A stretch of DNA of 64,000 nt from Pochonia chlamydosporia 170 (lineage: Eukaryota; Ascomycota; Sordariomycetes; Hypocreales; Clavicipitaceae): assembly GCF_001653235.2 (NCBI RefSeq), contig NC_035793.1, forward strand, positions 3,162,001-3,226,000, in the 5' to 3' direction. This document shows, in pieces, positions 10,655-22,433 of this stretch (position 1 is the first letter of the stretch; every line of letters starts with the position of its first letter). Both the position numbers and the translations under genes were made by a program. The notes under the pieces are model-generated. The model was not told the DNA's origin. It made no database searches and worked only from the letters and a program-made list of their open reading frames with translations.

Positions 10655-13600
10655 ATTGGGCAAACGACGAGATACTGTCCAAGAACGACAGGATGAGCTC
10701 TATGACGAATGTATTCGCAGACACCGAGCGGCTCGATTTATCGGATCAACCAGACTGCTGCGTCATGTACCCCAAGAGTTTCGACCGGTAGAAGGTGATT
10801 GTTGCGATCAGGGGTAGGGAAGGCTGAGGGCTGGTGGAATGCAGAACAAGGTCAACGCTGCAGTACAATGACTGAGGGAGGATTTTCGTGGTTTTGTTGA
10901 TTCGGGTAATTGAAAAAACGAAAACGTAAATAAAAAGCAAGGCTTGGTCGAAGTAGAGGCCAGACGGTGAAACAGGCGGGCTGGGCTTCGGTCTTGGTGT
11001 GATCAAAAAGTGGTTCAACTCGCTCTGCGACGTGTAAGTGGTGATGCGGGGGACCAAAGAAGGGAAGGGAGCGACTTGAAGTTGGGGGGTGTGTGGGAAG
11101 GGAAAGGATATCGACGAGACGAAAAAGGGATTCAAAGAGGAGGGCAAAGACAGCTCGCAGCCCAGTGAACAGAGTGAGCCTGCAGAAGAGCCGAACTAAA
11201 CAAGGAAGAAAAAAAAGAATGAACGTGATGCCCGCAAAGGTAAGGCGGCTGAGGTGGCAGTTGGGAAGAAAGGGAAAAAAGGAAAAAGGCGAACCACACA
11301 GGATGGCAGAAAAGGGACAAGACAGACGAGACAAGACGAGACGGTGTGAGAGATGGGCAAAAAGAGGTGTGGGATGAAAAAGACTGGAGGCCATCAATGC
11401 AATGCCAGCTGGGCTGGACTGGACTGGGGGCAAGGGAAGGGAAGGGAAGAAGGGAATTGCTTGACTGGCCATGAGTCCATGAATCCATGACCTTGACCAG
11501 GTTCAGAGTTGGACCATCATGATCCATGGATGGACCATGGCTCAGGGGCCCCGAGATGACGGTCGTGCCAACCAGTTGGAGTTGTCCAAGAGTGGCAGCG
11601 AGCGAGGAAGGCACGACTGGCTGGGGTGTGCAGGGGTCAAGCCTCGTTCGGCTTTGGATTGGGCAGTTGCAATGTTGTCACCACTTTGGGGGCAGCGGGA
11701 GGGCCAAAAGGTAAATTGCAGTTGAGCTCGAGTGGCTCAAGTGTCACTAGCGAGGGAGCGGGTACCTGCGGGGCGTAACTTGGCCGTAGTGGTACATGGC
11801 AACGGGTGTCACCTCAAGTCCCCAAGTCGAGGGCAACCAGACCAGACTGGACTTCAGGAGGAAGTGATTTTTGGCAAGCGTCTTGGACGTCAGTTGAAGC
11901 CTGGTACTCGGCATGATGCTCCGCTCTGTGCAGTCTGGTGGAATATTTACGTCTGGTCCATGTCTGGCCTGGGTTGGTTTGCCTGCATTCTTTTTGTCCG
12001 AGTCTTCAATCTTCAAGCCCTCCGGAGGTCCCTGCATCCAAGCCAGTGCACTGAGCGAGTGCATTATGCACAAACCTCTTCCGTATGGAGCACAGAAACG
12101 TCAACATCCTGTCTAGAATACAAACACCAGTCTTCCATGATGTCAGTCTTGCCCTTCACAAGTCACCGCCTATTGCTGCCCGGTGCTCGTGTCGCTCAAT
12201 TTTGTTTTCGTCCACTAGGAAACGGACTCCTCGATCCAACGTTACTCATGCGAAATCACAATGGAAATGTTGGAATAGCTGAACAATACTTATTTAAGTC
12301 TGTTGTCCTGCACTCTCTCGTACGACGATGATAGCCACCCTCGACGACATTGTACCGCCAGATGCATGCATATCTGCAACCACCATCAATACTTCACTGG
12401 TCTTGACTCGACATGCCGTCATCGATTTGTCCACTTCTCTTATATCACAATCACCGTTCCCTGGTGGTTCAACAATTGGTTATTGACTCGTGAATGGAGT
12501 CCGGCATGTTCAGCGTCACTACGTAATGATCCGCCTTAGCTGAAGCTGTGCTGCCATCCTGGAGAATATTCCGAACAAAGGAGACTCCGGATTGGCGACG
12601 TACCTTGAACCTCCGCCTATTAATCGACATGGTGCAACACTTGCCATCTGATGAGCTTAGCCTGATCGTGGATCCTCGGCATCGCCATGAACCCCAGGAC
12701 TCCTAGTTTCGAAGCTAGCTGGAAACTTAGCCGGACGTGACGGCATGAGGAGAGCTCTCTTGCTGCATCACCAGCTTCAGCTTGGCCTGGATATGGCATA
12801 GCATAGCCTTTGGCACCGGTTCGCAGTCGAAACATTATCTTCCTTAGCTGACCGACCAGAGACAAACCAACTGTGCCACAGAAACCATTGGCACTTCGTT
12901 GGCAAGCCTCACCACAGCTGCCCTATCATGGTTCGTGCCACATTGCGTCCTGCCCCTTGGTGCGGGCAACATCTGCAAAGGCTGGAGCTGCTGTTTTCTT
13001 TTTCTTCTTGCCATTGGATTCTTTTCTTTTTTTATTCCCATGCCAGACTGCAACTTGAACTCTCTCAACTTTGTCGGATCTGGCCATGTCTCACCAGTTT
13101 CCAAAGTGCTAGCCTTGGCTGGCCCTTTCTTCACCTCGGCTGTCGCCGCTAACCTCATGAGTTAGACAGCCAATTCAACCGTTCCGCTGCAATGTCTCGT
13201 CCTGCTTGGATGTGCATTGGAAGCGTTTGAAGCCTGGCAGCAAGTTTACCAATAATATTCATGCGCCCAAGAGATGCAGAGTGCGGCATGTCTCACTGTC
13301 CAATTGAACTTGTGGCGACAGCATTTTCGCTCCAAAGTGCCGACATTGATGGAGAATGGCGCTTTTCCAATCTAGTCTTAGCTTGGCTGATTGACCCCTG
13401 ACTACGGAGAACTGATAGCCAAGGTTCCATTGAAGCCGGTGGCGGACACAGGCGATAATCATATTGTCAGTGCAGGCTCCAAGTTGCACCGGACTTGACA
13501 TTTCCCAAATGACATCTTTGACTGAAAATATAGTGCGCCTTGGTATTTTGCGCATGAACAAAAGCTGCTTGATTGCAGTGCATATCTGATATGTACTAGA

Positions 13601-14418
13601 CATTACACTGGTATGTACCAGCCGCATAATACCTGCAGTTACATACATCTTGGCTGTGCCAGAAAGCTGGGGCGTTGAGATGAGCCTGATACATTCTGTT
13701 CGGGAGCACATCCATCATAGCTCTTTTTACATGAATGCCCAACCTGGGTTTGCGAACGGACTTCTGCCTGGTGCTGCGACTTGCCCGACTCTGACAGGAC
13801 ATTGGATCGGACGCAGGCAATGAGAAGCTGAAGATGCCAACTCACTTCATGCAGCCACTCACGATCTCGATTTGATTGGCCATTAGCATGCGTGCGTTGG
13901 CCCTCATCACACCTTGATCCAGGGTTTCACCCCCCAGTCTGCATATTCAAACAAAAACACAGTCCTTGAGTGTCAACAAAGCATTGTCTTCGAGGGTTTT
14001 GGTTCAAACTACGTTTGACCTCTTCGGACGGTTTCCAGTGGCAGTGACTTGCATTAGAGCGCATATTTACATATGTAGGGCAGCCGATTCCGTGGCTGAC
14101 AACCGATGCCCCTGATTCCGCTATCAAGGTGTGAAAATGTTGGAGGCATTTTTCTCTGACTGTAATTTGGATGGCCTCTCTAACAGAGCGATATTTCTTG
14201 TACCCTTCTTCACCGTCATATCAGGGGGCATCACCGCTGTATTAAGTGCACGCATGGTTGCCGTCCGTCCTAGAATTCCAAATCATCGCTACATGGGCAG
14301 TTTCCCTTATCCTACATTGGTTTCAGCAAATCTGTCGCAGCTCACACTGGAGACAATTAGCATAATTATCTGGTGTGGCCAACTGGCCAACTCAAACGCC
14401 TTTTCATGCCGACTCGAG
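10655..14418. other. 3.7 kb gene-free region upstream of MSB1
   Basis: Lies between the 5' end of MSB1 and the 3' end of UNG1. The part next to MSB1 (about 11040-11470) is strongly purine-rich on the + strand, so pyrimidine-rich on the MSB1 sense strand, as is common in fungal promoters and long leaders. The 206-codon frame at 10852-11472 (-) is a product of this bias. From 11.7 to 14.4 kb only short open frames occur, with no domain and no repeat structure that could be recognised by eye. Confidence 0.5.
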
Positions 14419-15631
14419 CTATGGCGACTCGCTCTTTACTTGCTCCTCAGCCAGGCGAAGAGCCTCTTCCAGTGCGGCCTCGTCGTCAGAATCTACATCA
14501 TCCCCAGCCACGCCCGATTTCTTTGTGACGTTGACTTTAGTAGCCTCGTTCGGTTCCGACTTCACTTCCACTTTCATTTCCACCTTCACATCTGCAGCAA
14601 CTGTCTTGCCAGCTTCCGGAGATGTATCCGCGACCACCGATGTAACGGCCTTGGTTGTGACTCCTGGTGACAAAGCCCAGTCAATTTCTCCGTCATCACC
14701 ATATCGATTCACCAGCCACTGATTAGCTTTCTTGAAATGTCCACAGTCAAAGAATCCCCTTTGTGCACTCAATGGACTGGGATGGACGCTTTGCAAGATC
14801 AGATGCCTCTGCTTATCAACCTTTTGAACCCTCTTGCCAGCGGGTGTGCCCCATGCCATGAACACGACTCCCCTGGTACGCTTCTGAGCCACAAGATCAA
14901 TGATCTTTTGGGTGAATCGCTCCCAGCCCCGATTTGAATGAGAGTTCGCTTCGTGGGCGCGCACCGTCAAACAGGTATTCAGCATGAGCACGCCTCGATC
15001 AGCCCAGGGTGTGAGTAGCCCCCCTCTGTTAGGAGGCACAACAAACGTAGGATAATCTTTCTTCAGAGCGATGTACATATTCTTGAGGGAAGGGGGCGCT
15101 GGTGTTGGTGCTCGTACAGAGAATGCTAAGCCGTGTGCCTGGTTGACGTTGTGGTAGGGATCTTGGCCAACGATGACCACTTTGACGTTGTTAAAAGGTG
15201 TATGCCTCGACCTTTTAGTCCGTGTTAGCTACCTCTGCAAGGTTCAATCATGGAAACGACAACCAAAGCACTCACCAAGAGTATACATCCTCCTTGGGAG
15301 GGAACCACTTCTTCCCAGCTTTCGTCTCCCTGTCCAGAAACTTCTTCAGCTCCAGAAATTCCTTGGTGACAATTTCATCCTTCAGAAGCGCCAGCCAACT
15401 ATCGTCTAGTGTTTCAATCTCCAGATTCAACAGCTGCTTCTGCTCAGCTGTCAGGCCAGCAAGCCATTTCTGCTTGTCGAATTTGGCTGTGGGAACAGCT
15501 GGTGACGCTGACGAGCTGCTTCCCGTGGCCTTTGGTGCGGTGAAGAAGGATGCAATTGAGCCGTTAGCCTTTGGCTTCTTAGCCTCTACCCCATTTGTCA
15601 AAGATTCGCCTTTGCGTTTGAGGGTAGACAT
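14419..15631 (-). CDS. UNG1: Uracil-DNA glycosylase, family 1
   Basis: Two exons, 15276-15631 and 14419-15211, encode 382 aa. It removes uracil from DNA as the first step of base excision repair. The catalytic motif GQDPYH lies near residues 132-137 and the second signature HPSPLS near residue 259; GLAFSV, NRGGLLTPWA and LNTCLTVR are other family-1 blocks. The N-terminus carries basic clusters (KRK, KKPK) suited to nuclear import and SIASFF, a degenerate PCNA-binding (PIP-like) motif at the position where UNG2 proteins have one. The C-terminal about 95 residues, rich in Lys/Glu/Val repeats such as VKVEMKVEVK, extend beyond the usual family end and look disordered. The splice joins DVYSW to SRHTPFNNVKVVIVG. 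It is divergent from HRD3 with about 1.4 kb between. Confidence 0.95.
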
Positions 15632-17033
15632 CGTGGCGAAGTGACGGGGTGCACCGCAGAGCCGGTGAGCTGGGAGGGCTCTGGCGTGGAAGAAACGAAG
15701 GGCGATTGTGGAATTCGTTTTGGCTTATTGGGGGCAATTGGTGCGGATTGAAATGTTGCAAACGGTGGAATTGATGTATATTTGTAGTTTGCGTGAAAAG
15801 ATGGGAGAGAAGGTGTTTGGAAACGTTGCTGGGTATTGGCAGTGGCAGTGGTAGTTTCAATTCAGCTTGGCTGCGCGTGTGAGACGCGGACTTTTTGGAG
15901 CTGAATGCAATTAACGCGATTTCGGGGGACCCCTGGGAAATTAGGCCAATTGTGAGAAAGCCGTAGGCAGCTGCAGCCACCGCCACGGGGGAGTCGAGTC
16001 CTGAAGGTGCCGAAACGGGGTCATTGACCAATGAATGGAAGGCGCCGAGGAGGATTCTGCGGCTGCCCGTTGCATGGTCTGGTTGGGGTGAAGGGAACAT
16101 TGAAGGTAATATGCCTTGTTGCCTGCTGGACTGGAGGTCGGGTGATGGCTTTGATTGATAGTGTTCTGGTGGCTGCTTGGTGCCGTTGTGAATATCTACA
16201 CGGGTTTGGGGCTGGTTGCATGGCTTGTTTGTGAATTTGTGAAGGTGCGTGAGAGGTTACAATGGGACCAAAAAAAAAAAAAAAAACGGTCAATTGAGAT
16301 AAACGGTCAGTCGCTGGAGATGAGGTATTGCCAACTACTGTTTTGGTGCTTTCTGGACATTCACTGCTTTTTACCAATATCGATAACACATATGTAAAAG
16401 ATTTGAGCATATGGCTTGGGGTTAGACACAGTCTGAATTGACCAACGAGTACACAATGCAAATTCCATTACTGCAGTTGCATGCTGTACTGTAAAACCAG
16501 ACTCTTTGAATTGCCAATTCGTATTGAATGTGGCCGGTGGTTGGTGTGTTTGTTCGGCCGACACTCCTCGTGGCAACCTTGGCAGGGTTTGGCTATGGGA
16601 CGTCTTGAAAGTCAGGCCCCATTGTGCATGCATTCAACCCCAATCATTCCAGAGCTGTTGCTGTAAAGTATCTAGAAATATAATATCAAATGTAGTCGAC
16701 AGCGTTGAAGTTGTATGCCGTTGCAAACTCTGTTCTCTTCAAGGCACCGGACCAGACCAGATTGGCACATTAGTCATCCGCTCACTGCGTTGACCACCCC
16801 ACGTCACTCAGAGCCAACAAGATCCCTGTCGCCCTCTGATGCAAGCAACTGGACTAACCGGCTCGTGCCTGGAGAAGTGGACAGCTGGTAGCTCCGTGCT
16901 CGTTCAACAGCTTCAAGGCCACCTTTTGCCAACGTCAACCCCGTTGTCGCATCATCGTCTTCCCACAGCCCGTGTTGGACTCGCTATGCTTTGGGCCTGA
17001 TTATCAATTTCTGGCACATTGCATTTGCCCAAC
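15632..17033. other. Divergent promoter region of UNG1 and HRD3
   Basis: Contains a run of 17 A residues at about 16270-16286 and otherwise unremarkable sequence. No open frame here shows a domain. It must hold both promoters. Confidence 0.5.
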
Positions 17034-19730
17034 ATGAGGAGCGCCGCCATATGGCTTCTTCGTAAGTCACCCCGCCACTGTGTCTATTCGGCCGCTGTTG
17101 CTCACATGTCTGCACAATAGTGCTTCCGCAGGCTGCCAATGTTCTGGGAACGAACGCGCAATACTACAAAGACACCCATGGAGACGGTACGGCTAGAAGA
17201 GAACCGAAGAATCATGGGCTGGGCCCCAAAGCGGATGTTGGCACAGAGCATGTTCCACCAGTAGTCCGACAAGCAGGTTCGCCGCAAGCCCTGGACATGT
17301 GTCTTGTGTTGAAGAAAGTTGACCAAATATAGGAGCTGAATTTGTCGATGCCGCACTTTCCCAGCTCCAGAAGGCATCGCGATCATCACCACACCGAAGA
17401 CAGCAGCCGTCCGGTATCGTCGGGACAGTCCTTCGATACATACTTAATACCATCCCGACTGGACCCGCGACTGCTCCCTCGCAAGACCAGCAACATCAAC
17501 CAAAGTCTACCGCAAATGGTCCCCTCGCTAAGGCTGTTGATTTGCTAGAAAAGGCAGCCCGTCAGAACAATTCTGATGCTCAATATCTATTAGCAGAACT
17601 CAACTTTTTCGGCAACTATAGTTACACGAGGGACCTTCATGCCGCATATAATTATTATAATGATCTAGCCAGTTCCCATGGCAATACGACTGCACAGTAC
17701 ATGCTGGGTCTGTTTCATTCAACAGGAATTGGCAATGTTGTCCCGCGAGATCAAGCCAAGGCTTTACTGTATTACACGTTTGCAGCAATCCGAGGTGACG
17801 CTCGAGCTGAGATGGCCACTGCCTTCAGACACCACATTGGAATAGGCGCTTCTAAGAGTTGCGAAGTAGCAGTCAAATACTACAAGCGAGTGGCGGACAA
17901 GGCCATTCAATGGCACCGATCTGGCCCCCCTGGCGGCGTAACCTGGATCTACCAAGGATGGCGCATTGCAGACGATGACGGTGGTGTTTACGGAGAGGGT
18001 GCTAGTGCAGCTAGCTCAGGAATGAATGCACGGAAAATCAGCGTGCACTCGGATGCAAATGCCGCCATCAGTGATGTCATTGAGTATTTAGACCTTATGT
18101 CGCAAAAGGGCGATATCAAGGCCTCCCTGAACCTCGGCAGGATATTCTACGACGGACAGAGAGGCCTCGAGCACGACTTTGATCTGGCAAAGAAATATTT
18201 CTTTCTGGTTGCTTCTAGATACTGGAAGAGAGACGGCAGGCTTGTTGACAACGTCAAACCTGGAGCTGACAAAGTCGCTGCAAAAGCCGCTGGGTTTATT
18301 GGCCGCATGTACCTGCGGGGGGATGGCCTGCCACAAAATTTCGAGCGAGCCAAGGTCTGGTTTGAGCGAGGAGCCAAACTGAAGGACGCGCAGTCACAAT
18401 ATGGCATCGGATTAATGCTCCTGAACGGCTTGGGTGGAAAGGAGGATATTAAAAGAGCCTCAGAGCTATTCCAGCTTGCAGCAGCAGCAGACTATGCGCC
18501 GGCTCAGGTCGAGATTGGGCGTCTTTACTTGGATCAAGGTGAAGCTGAAGATCTTCGAGTGGCGAACAATTTTTTTGAACTTGCTGCTAGATATGGCAAC
18601 ATTGAAGCACATTACTATCTCGCAGAGATGATTTATCACGGGGTGGGACGCGAGAGAACCTGCAACATGGCCTTGGGTTACTACAAACATGTAGCGGAGA
18701 AGGCTGAGCCTCTAGTCTCATCCTGGGCAGATGCAAATGACGCTTATGATTCCGGAGACTACGAGGTTGCCTTCTTGGAGTACCTCATGGCAGCAGAGCA
18801 AGGCTATGAGCGAGCACAGAACAACGTCGCTTACATGCTGGACATGATTGAGTCCAAGAAGAGATCGTCAAGGTGGCTGGGCAAAACGCAGACAGAGGGT
18901 ACTGTCTTGGACAACCCCAGCCTAGCTCTGATCCACTGGACTCGATCGTCAAGACAATCCAACATCGATTCACTGGTGAAGATGGGTGACTACTACTTCT
19001 ATGGTATCGGGACTGAAGTAGATGTTGGCAAAGCCGTGCAATGTTACACGGGAGCCTCGGAGTATTCGCAAAGCGCTCAAGCCCTATTTAATCTCGGATG
19101 GATGCACGAGAATGGTATCGGCCTGGAACAAGACTTCCACTTGGCAAAGCGGTACTATGATCAGGCCCTGGAGGTGAATGAAGAGGCATATCTGCCGGTA
19201 ACCATGAGCCTTCTCAAACTTCGAATCCGGAGCGCCTGGAACACCATTACTCACGGCGAGGTTCATTCTATCCAAGACGAGCCCAGTAAGTACCACCCGC
19301 CATTAGAAGTTTTCGTGAACTTGGAACTGACGCGGATGTATCAGGTAAAAGCAAAGACTGGTCACTGGCGGAGTGGATTGCCAACTTCATGAAAGACGAC
19401 CCATACTACGACGAGGACTCACTCTATGGGGATTACATGGATGATGACACCTTGGACGTCGGGGACGAAGATTACCTAGATGCTGGCGGCATCGTCGAGA
19501 GCCTTCTCATCATCGGGGTAACTTTATCCTTGGTACTGCTCTTGTGGTATCGGCAGAGAATGCAACAGGCTCACGCACAAGCCGAAGAGGCAAGGCGGCA
19601 AGATCAGAACCAGAACCAGAACCAGAATCAACAGCCGCAGCCGCAGCCACCAATGCCAGGAGCGCCTGGTAACCTGGCGAACCCGTTTGATGGGTTTGGC
19701 GGGTGGGCTGCCGGAGGGATGGGATTATAA
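17034..19730 (+). CDS. HRD3: Hrd3/SEL1L-type ERAD ubiquitin-ligase subunit
   Basis: Four exons, 17034-17061, 17121-17186, 17333-19285 and 19345-19730, encode 810 aa. The protein opens with a signal peptide (MRSAAIWLLLLPQAANVLG). A long array of Sel1-like repeats follows, with units such as AQYLLAELNFFGNYSYTRDL, KYFFLVASRYWKRD, GFIGRMYLRGDGLPQNFERA, AQSQYGIGLMLLNGLGG and ALFNLGWMHENGIGLEQD. After an acidic stretch a single transmembrane helix lies near residues 732-752 (ESLLIIGVTLSLVLLLWY). The cytosolic tail is short, with QN and QP repeats. This is the layout of Hrd3/SEL1L: the luminal Sel1 domain receives misfolded glycoproteins and stabilises the Hrd1 ligase. The third intron is placed by the junction DEPS-KSKDWSLAEWI. 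Family call secure; exact start supported by the signal peptide. Confidence 0.93.
19604..19650 (+). repeat. Coding hexanucleotide repeat in HRD3 tail
   Basis: Tandem AACCAG-type units followed by CAGCCG units encode alternating Q-N then Q-P residues in the cytosolic tail of HRD3. Likely length-polymorphic. Confidence 0.7.
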
Positions 19731-20800
19731 ATATGACGGACATGTGTATATATATAAGTAATGAACTGGGCTGGCGTTTTGGGCAGCATTTCAGCGATGG
19801 CCTTCTTAGAGAAGAGAATTCATTGGATGGCCATGAGCCATCACAAGTGTACGGAGTATTTGATGGTGCCTCGTGGTGAATGCTGAATACGTGTCATAAC
19901 TGAGTGCAAGGTACTCCGTAGACATGGACACATGGAGTAGGGAATGCCATGCTTGACCAGGCAATCTAAGACAACAACTGGGGCAGTGTATGCATACCCC
20001 TGAGGTGAGTGAATAGAAAAGTGACCTTGTCGCATTTTGATGGCCAGAGGTTGCTCCGTACTCTGGCGGTACTTGCTAAAACGAAGCCGACTTTTCCGGA
20101 AATCGTTTCATCTTGGCGGACAGATGCCAAACCGAGGTGCAGGATCTCTCTGCCGGATCTCTCTATCTATGGTGAGGACGGAAACTTTCAGGCCTCCCAT
20201 TTAATACGACGTCGATGAAGGCGCATCAACTGTCAAGGTCGATCTGGAATTTGACCGAGGTGGCCAGTGTGTACTCTGTACCTACAGGGGATTTCGTGCA
20301 TCTGGTTCGATTTACGTCACAACAATGTCAATTGATTGCTTTGTGAGTGTACGGCCAATACTAAAAAGCCGCAATGTATTAAGTTTGTTGTAATATAGTG
20401 CAAAGTCAAGGTGCTATGCATGCACAACATTACAGGCTCATTTATTAGCATTTCATCCAATTTCCTGCCCATCAACCATAAATTCCTCGCAGCGCCGTCA
20501 AACTGCACCTCGACAAGGATCAATTGATAGCCGCCCAGAATTCCCACCGGCAAAGCAATGCGCCCCATACACACGTTACCCGTTGCCAAGGGTGAAACAC
20601 GACACACACCCATCTTGTGACCTCGAGTGCCGCAGAACACCCCAAGCCAATAAACCGGCTCAGCCACGAAGGCGTACTCGTCATTCTACATTTATTTCAG
20701 TTCGTGAACCATCCTCCATTATTTCTGCGGCAATTCGAAACTCTTTGCAAGTGCAACGATTCTCAACCAAAGCTTCCGCAGATTCGCAACACAGCTCACG
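19731..20800. other. Intergenic spacer between HRD3 and the RCR gene
   Basis: Tandem + strand genes flank it. It should contain the HRD3 3' UTR and the RCR promoter. The 116-codon minus-strand frame at 20317-20667 has no domain and is not supported. Confidence 0.5.
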
Positions 20801-21382
20801 ATGGCGCTGGCAGCAAGAGAGATAATCTGCGTGGATGGCGACTGTGGCTATGTGTCGTGGTGGCATACCAAGGTACGGAAGGCGTGCAGAGAATGGTTGC
20901 TGCGGTGCTAACGAACTTAGACGGGCTATATTGTGCGATGGGTTATATTCCTCGTCATATTCGTGCTTATATTCGGGTATCTCATAGGGGGGTACTACCA
21001 TGCTAGGAGGCGGCTGCGAAAGGGCCTCGAACCACTTGCCTATCATCGTGTACGCAACCTCCAAATTGGCATGAAAGGAAATTTGGAATATAACTGACGT
21101 GAGCAGTGTCTTGTGAGTCGTCGCTCCTACCGACCGACATATCAGGAGCAGTGGCCGCAGAACCAGTACTATGCGCCCCAGCAGAGCGGCTACCAGGGCT
21201 ACCCGATGAACGATATGCCTCTCCCGGCGTACGATCCGAACAGGCCGCCGCAGTATTCTGGTCCGCCCGAGGGAGGTTCCAAGGTCGATCCGTCGCAGAA
21301 TAGGATGTCTACGCATCGGGCGCCGGAGAGGAATCCTGCGCCGGAGTATGCGCCTCCTGCAGGGCCGCCGCCTGCGAGATAG
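20801..21382 (+). CDS. RCR-family single-pass membrane protein with PY motifs
   Basis: Three exons, 20801-20872, 20921-21049 and 21107-21382, encode 158 aa. The first exon gives a short luminal part with two cysteines, the second a transmembrane helix (RWVIFLVIFVLIFGYLIGG) followed at once by the basic HARRRLRKGLEPLAYHR block that marks the RCR family (yeast Rcr1/Rcr2, 'resistance to Congo red'). The third exon is a Pro/Gln/Tyr-rich cytosolic tail containing LPAY and PPQY motifs, which in this family recruit the Rsp5/Nedd4 ubiquitin ligase to control sorting of plasma-membrane proteins. By analogy it is an endosomal or ER sorting adaptor affecting wall chitin. The second donor (CGT followed by GTACGC) is atypical but keeps the frame. 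Confidence 0.82.
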
Positions 21383-21597
21383 TGTTGGAATGGGTTAGGG
21401 GCTGGAGGATGTGGAAGATTGAATTGCGGATTGGCATTTTATAATTGGGCATTTTAGCGAGGATTGTGTATTTGTATATGGATGTTTAACAAATTGGTTG
21501 AGATATTGAAATTGCATTCATCGCTATTGAAACATATCATACATGCTAAAAGGATTCCAAACGCCTATACCGGTTTATAGTGAAAGTCATAGCTATA

Positions 21598-22433
21598 TCA
21601 ATCCACATCCATTACTTCATCGGCACCTGGGTCTTCGGCCGTAGTCGTTGCTGTATCCGGCGCGGTGCTTTGTTCCTCTTTGGTGCGTTGTCTCGCGTTG
21701 AGGATGGCTTCTCGTCTTGTATCTTTGTCTTCTGGCATGATTACAGACTTGGGATCTTTGTATAGTACCAACTGCATGCCTGCGAGCTCTCCTTCGCTAT
21801 TCGCCAGTACTTGTTGTGGGATGCGGTTCTCGCGAAGGTGCTTCTCAATGTCGGGTAAGAAGACCAGCTTGCCTTCTTCGTCCTCACTTTCTGAGGAGAG
21901 CTCGTCGTCTAAGTTGTATATGTACACTTTGTGTTTCGAATCGTCTAATTCCATGGATTCAGGGGGCTGCGAGGGGAGTTTTGTGGTTGTGTTGGGTGAA
22001 TGGGATGTTTCGACGGGGACGTAGAGTTTGTTGCCGTTTTGCTCTACGTAATTGTTAGTTTGAAGTTAAGGTGAAGCTAGACGCAGAGGTGCAGAAAGAG
22101 TGTTGGGGGAAAAGACTCAATGCGAAAGCAAAAGCAGCACTGCAAATTGCACATACCCAAGTTTAGTAAACTCAATCGCTTGGAAAGGCGTTCATTGTCC
22201 TGTGTCTCTGCTTTCCTCTTCCCCAGCGTCGAAGGAGGTTGCATCATGGTGTCGCTGGCCGGCGACATCGACGACATGGGTGCAGTAGCTGTAGCGCTAG
22301 TGGTGGACGCACCCCCGGAGCCCTGAGGCAGCGCCCCAGCAGCGCCGTTGGGGCCAGCAGCTTGGGGAGCGGCAAAGTGGTGGCCTTCGGTGGACATGGC
22401 GAACCGGGGCGAGTGAGCTCCCTGAACCATCAT
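21598..22433 (-). CDS. Conserved-looking acidic fungal protein, function unknown
   Basis: Two exons, 22157-22433 and 21598-22043, encode 240 aa. The splice joins SKRLSLLNL to EQNGNKLYVPVE. Visible parts: an Ala/Gly/Pro/Ser-rich N-terminus, a nuclear-localisation-like KRKAE segment before ERLSKRLSLL, then a compact block KHKVYIYNLDDELSSESEDE, KLVFLPDIEKHL, RIPQQVL, MQLVLYKDPKSVIMPEDKD, REAILNARQR and a disordered acidic end. The block reads like a real folded or peptide-binding segment rather than chance sequence, but I do not recognise a named family. A later ATG at 22397 (MSTEGHHF) is an equally possible start. It is divergent from alanyl-tRNA synthetase. Confidence 0.75.

Noticed and set aside
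10852..11472. 206-codon minus-strand frame upstream of MSB1
   Set aside because: Arises from an extreme purine/pyrimidine bias; no domain, no family-like residues.
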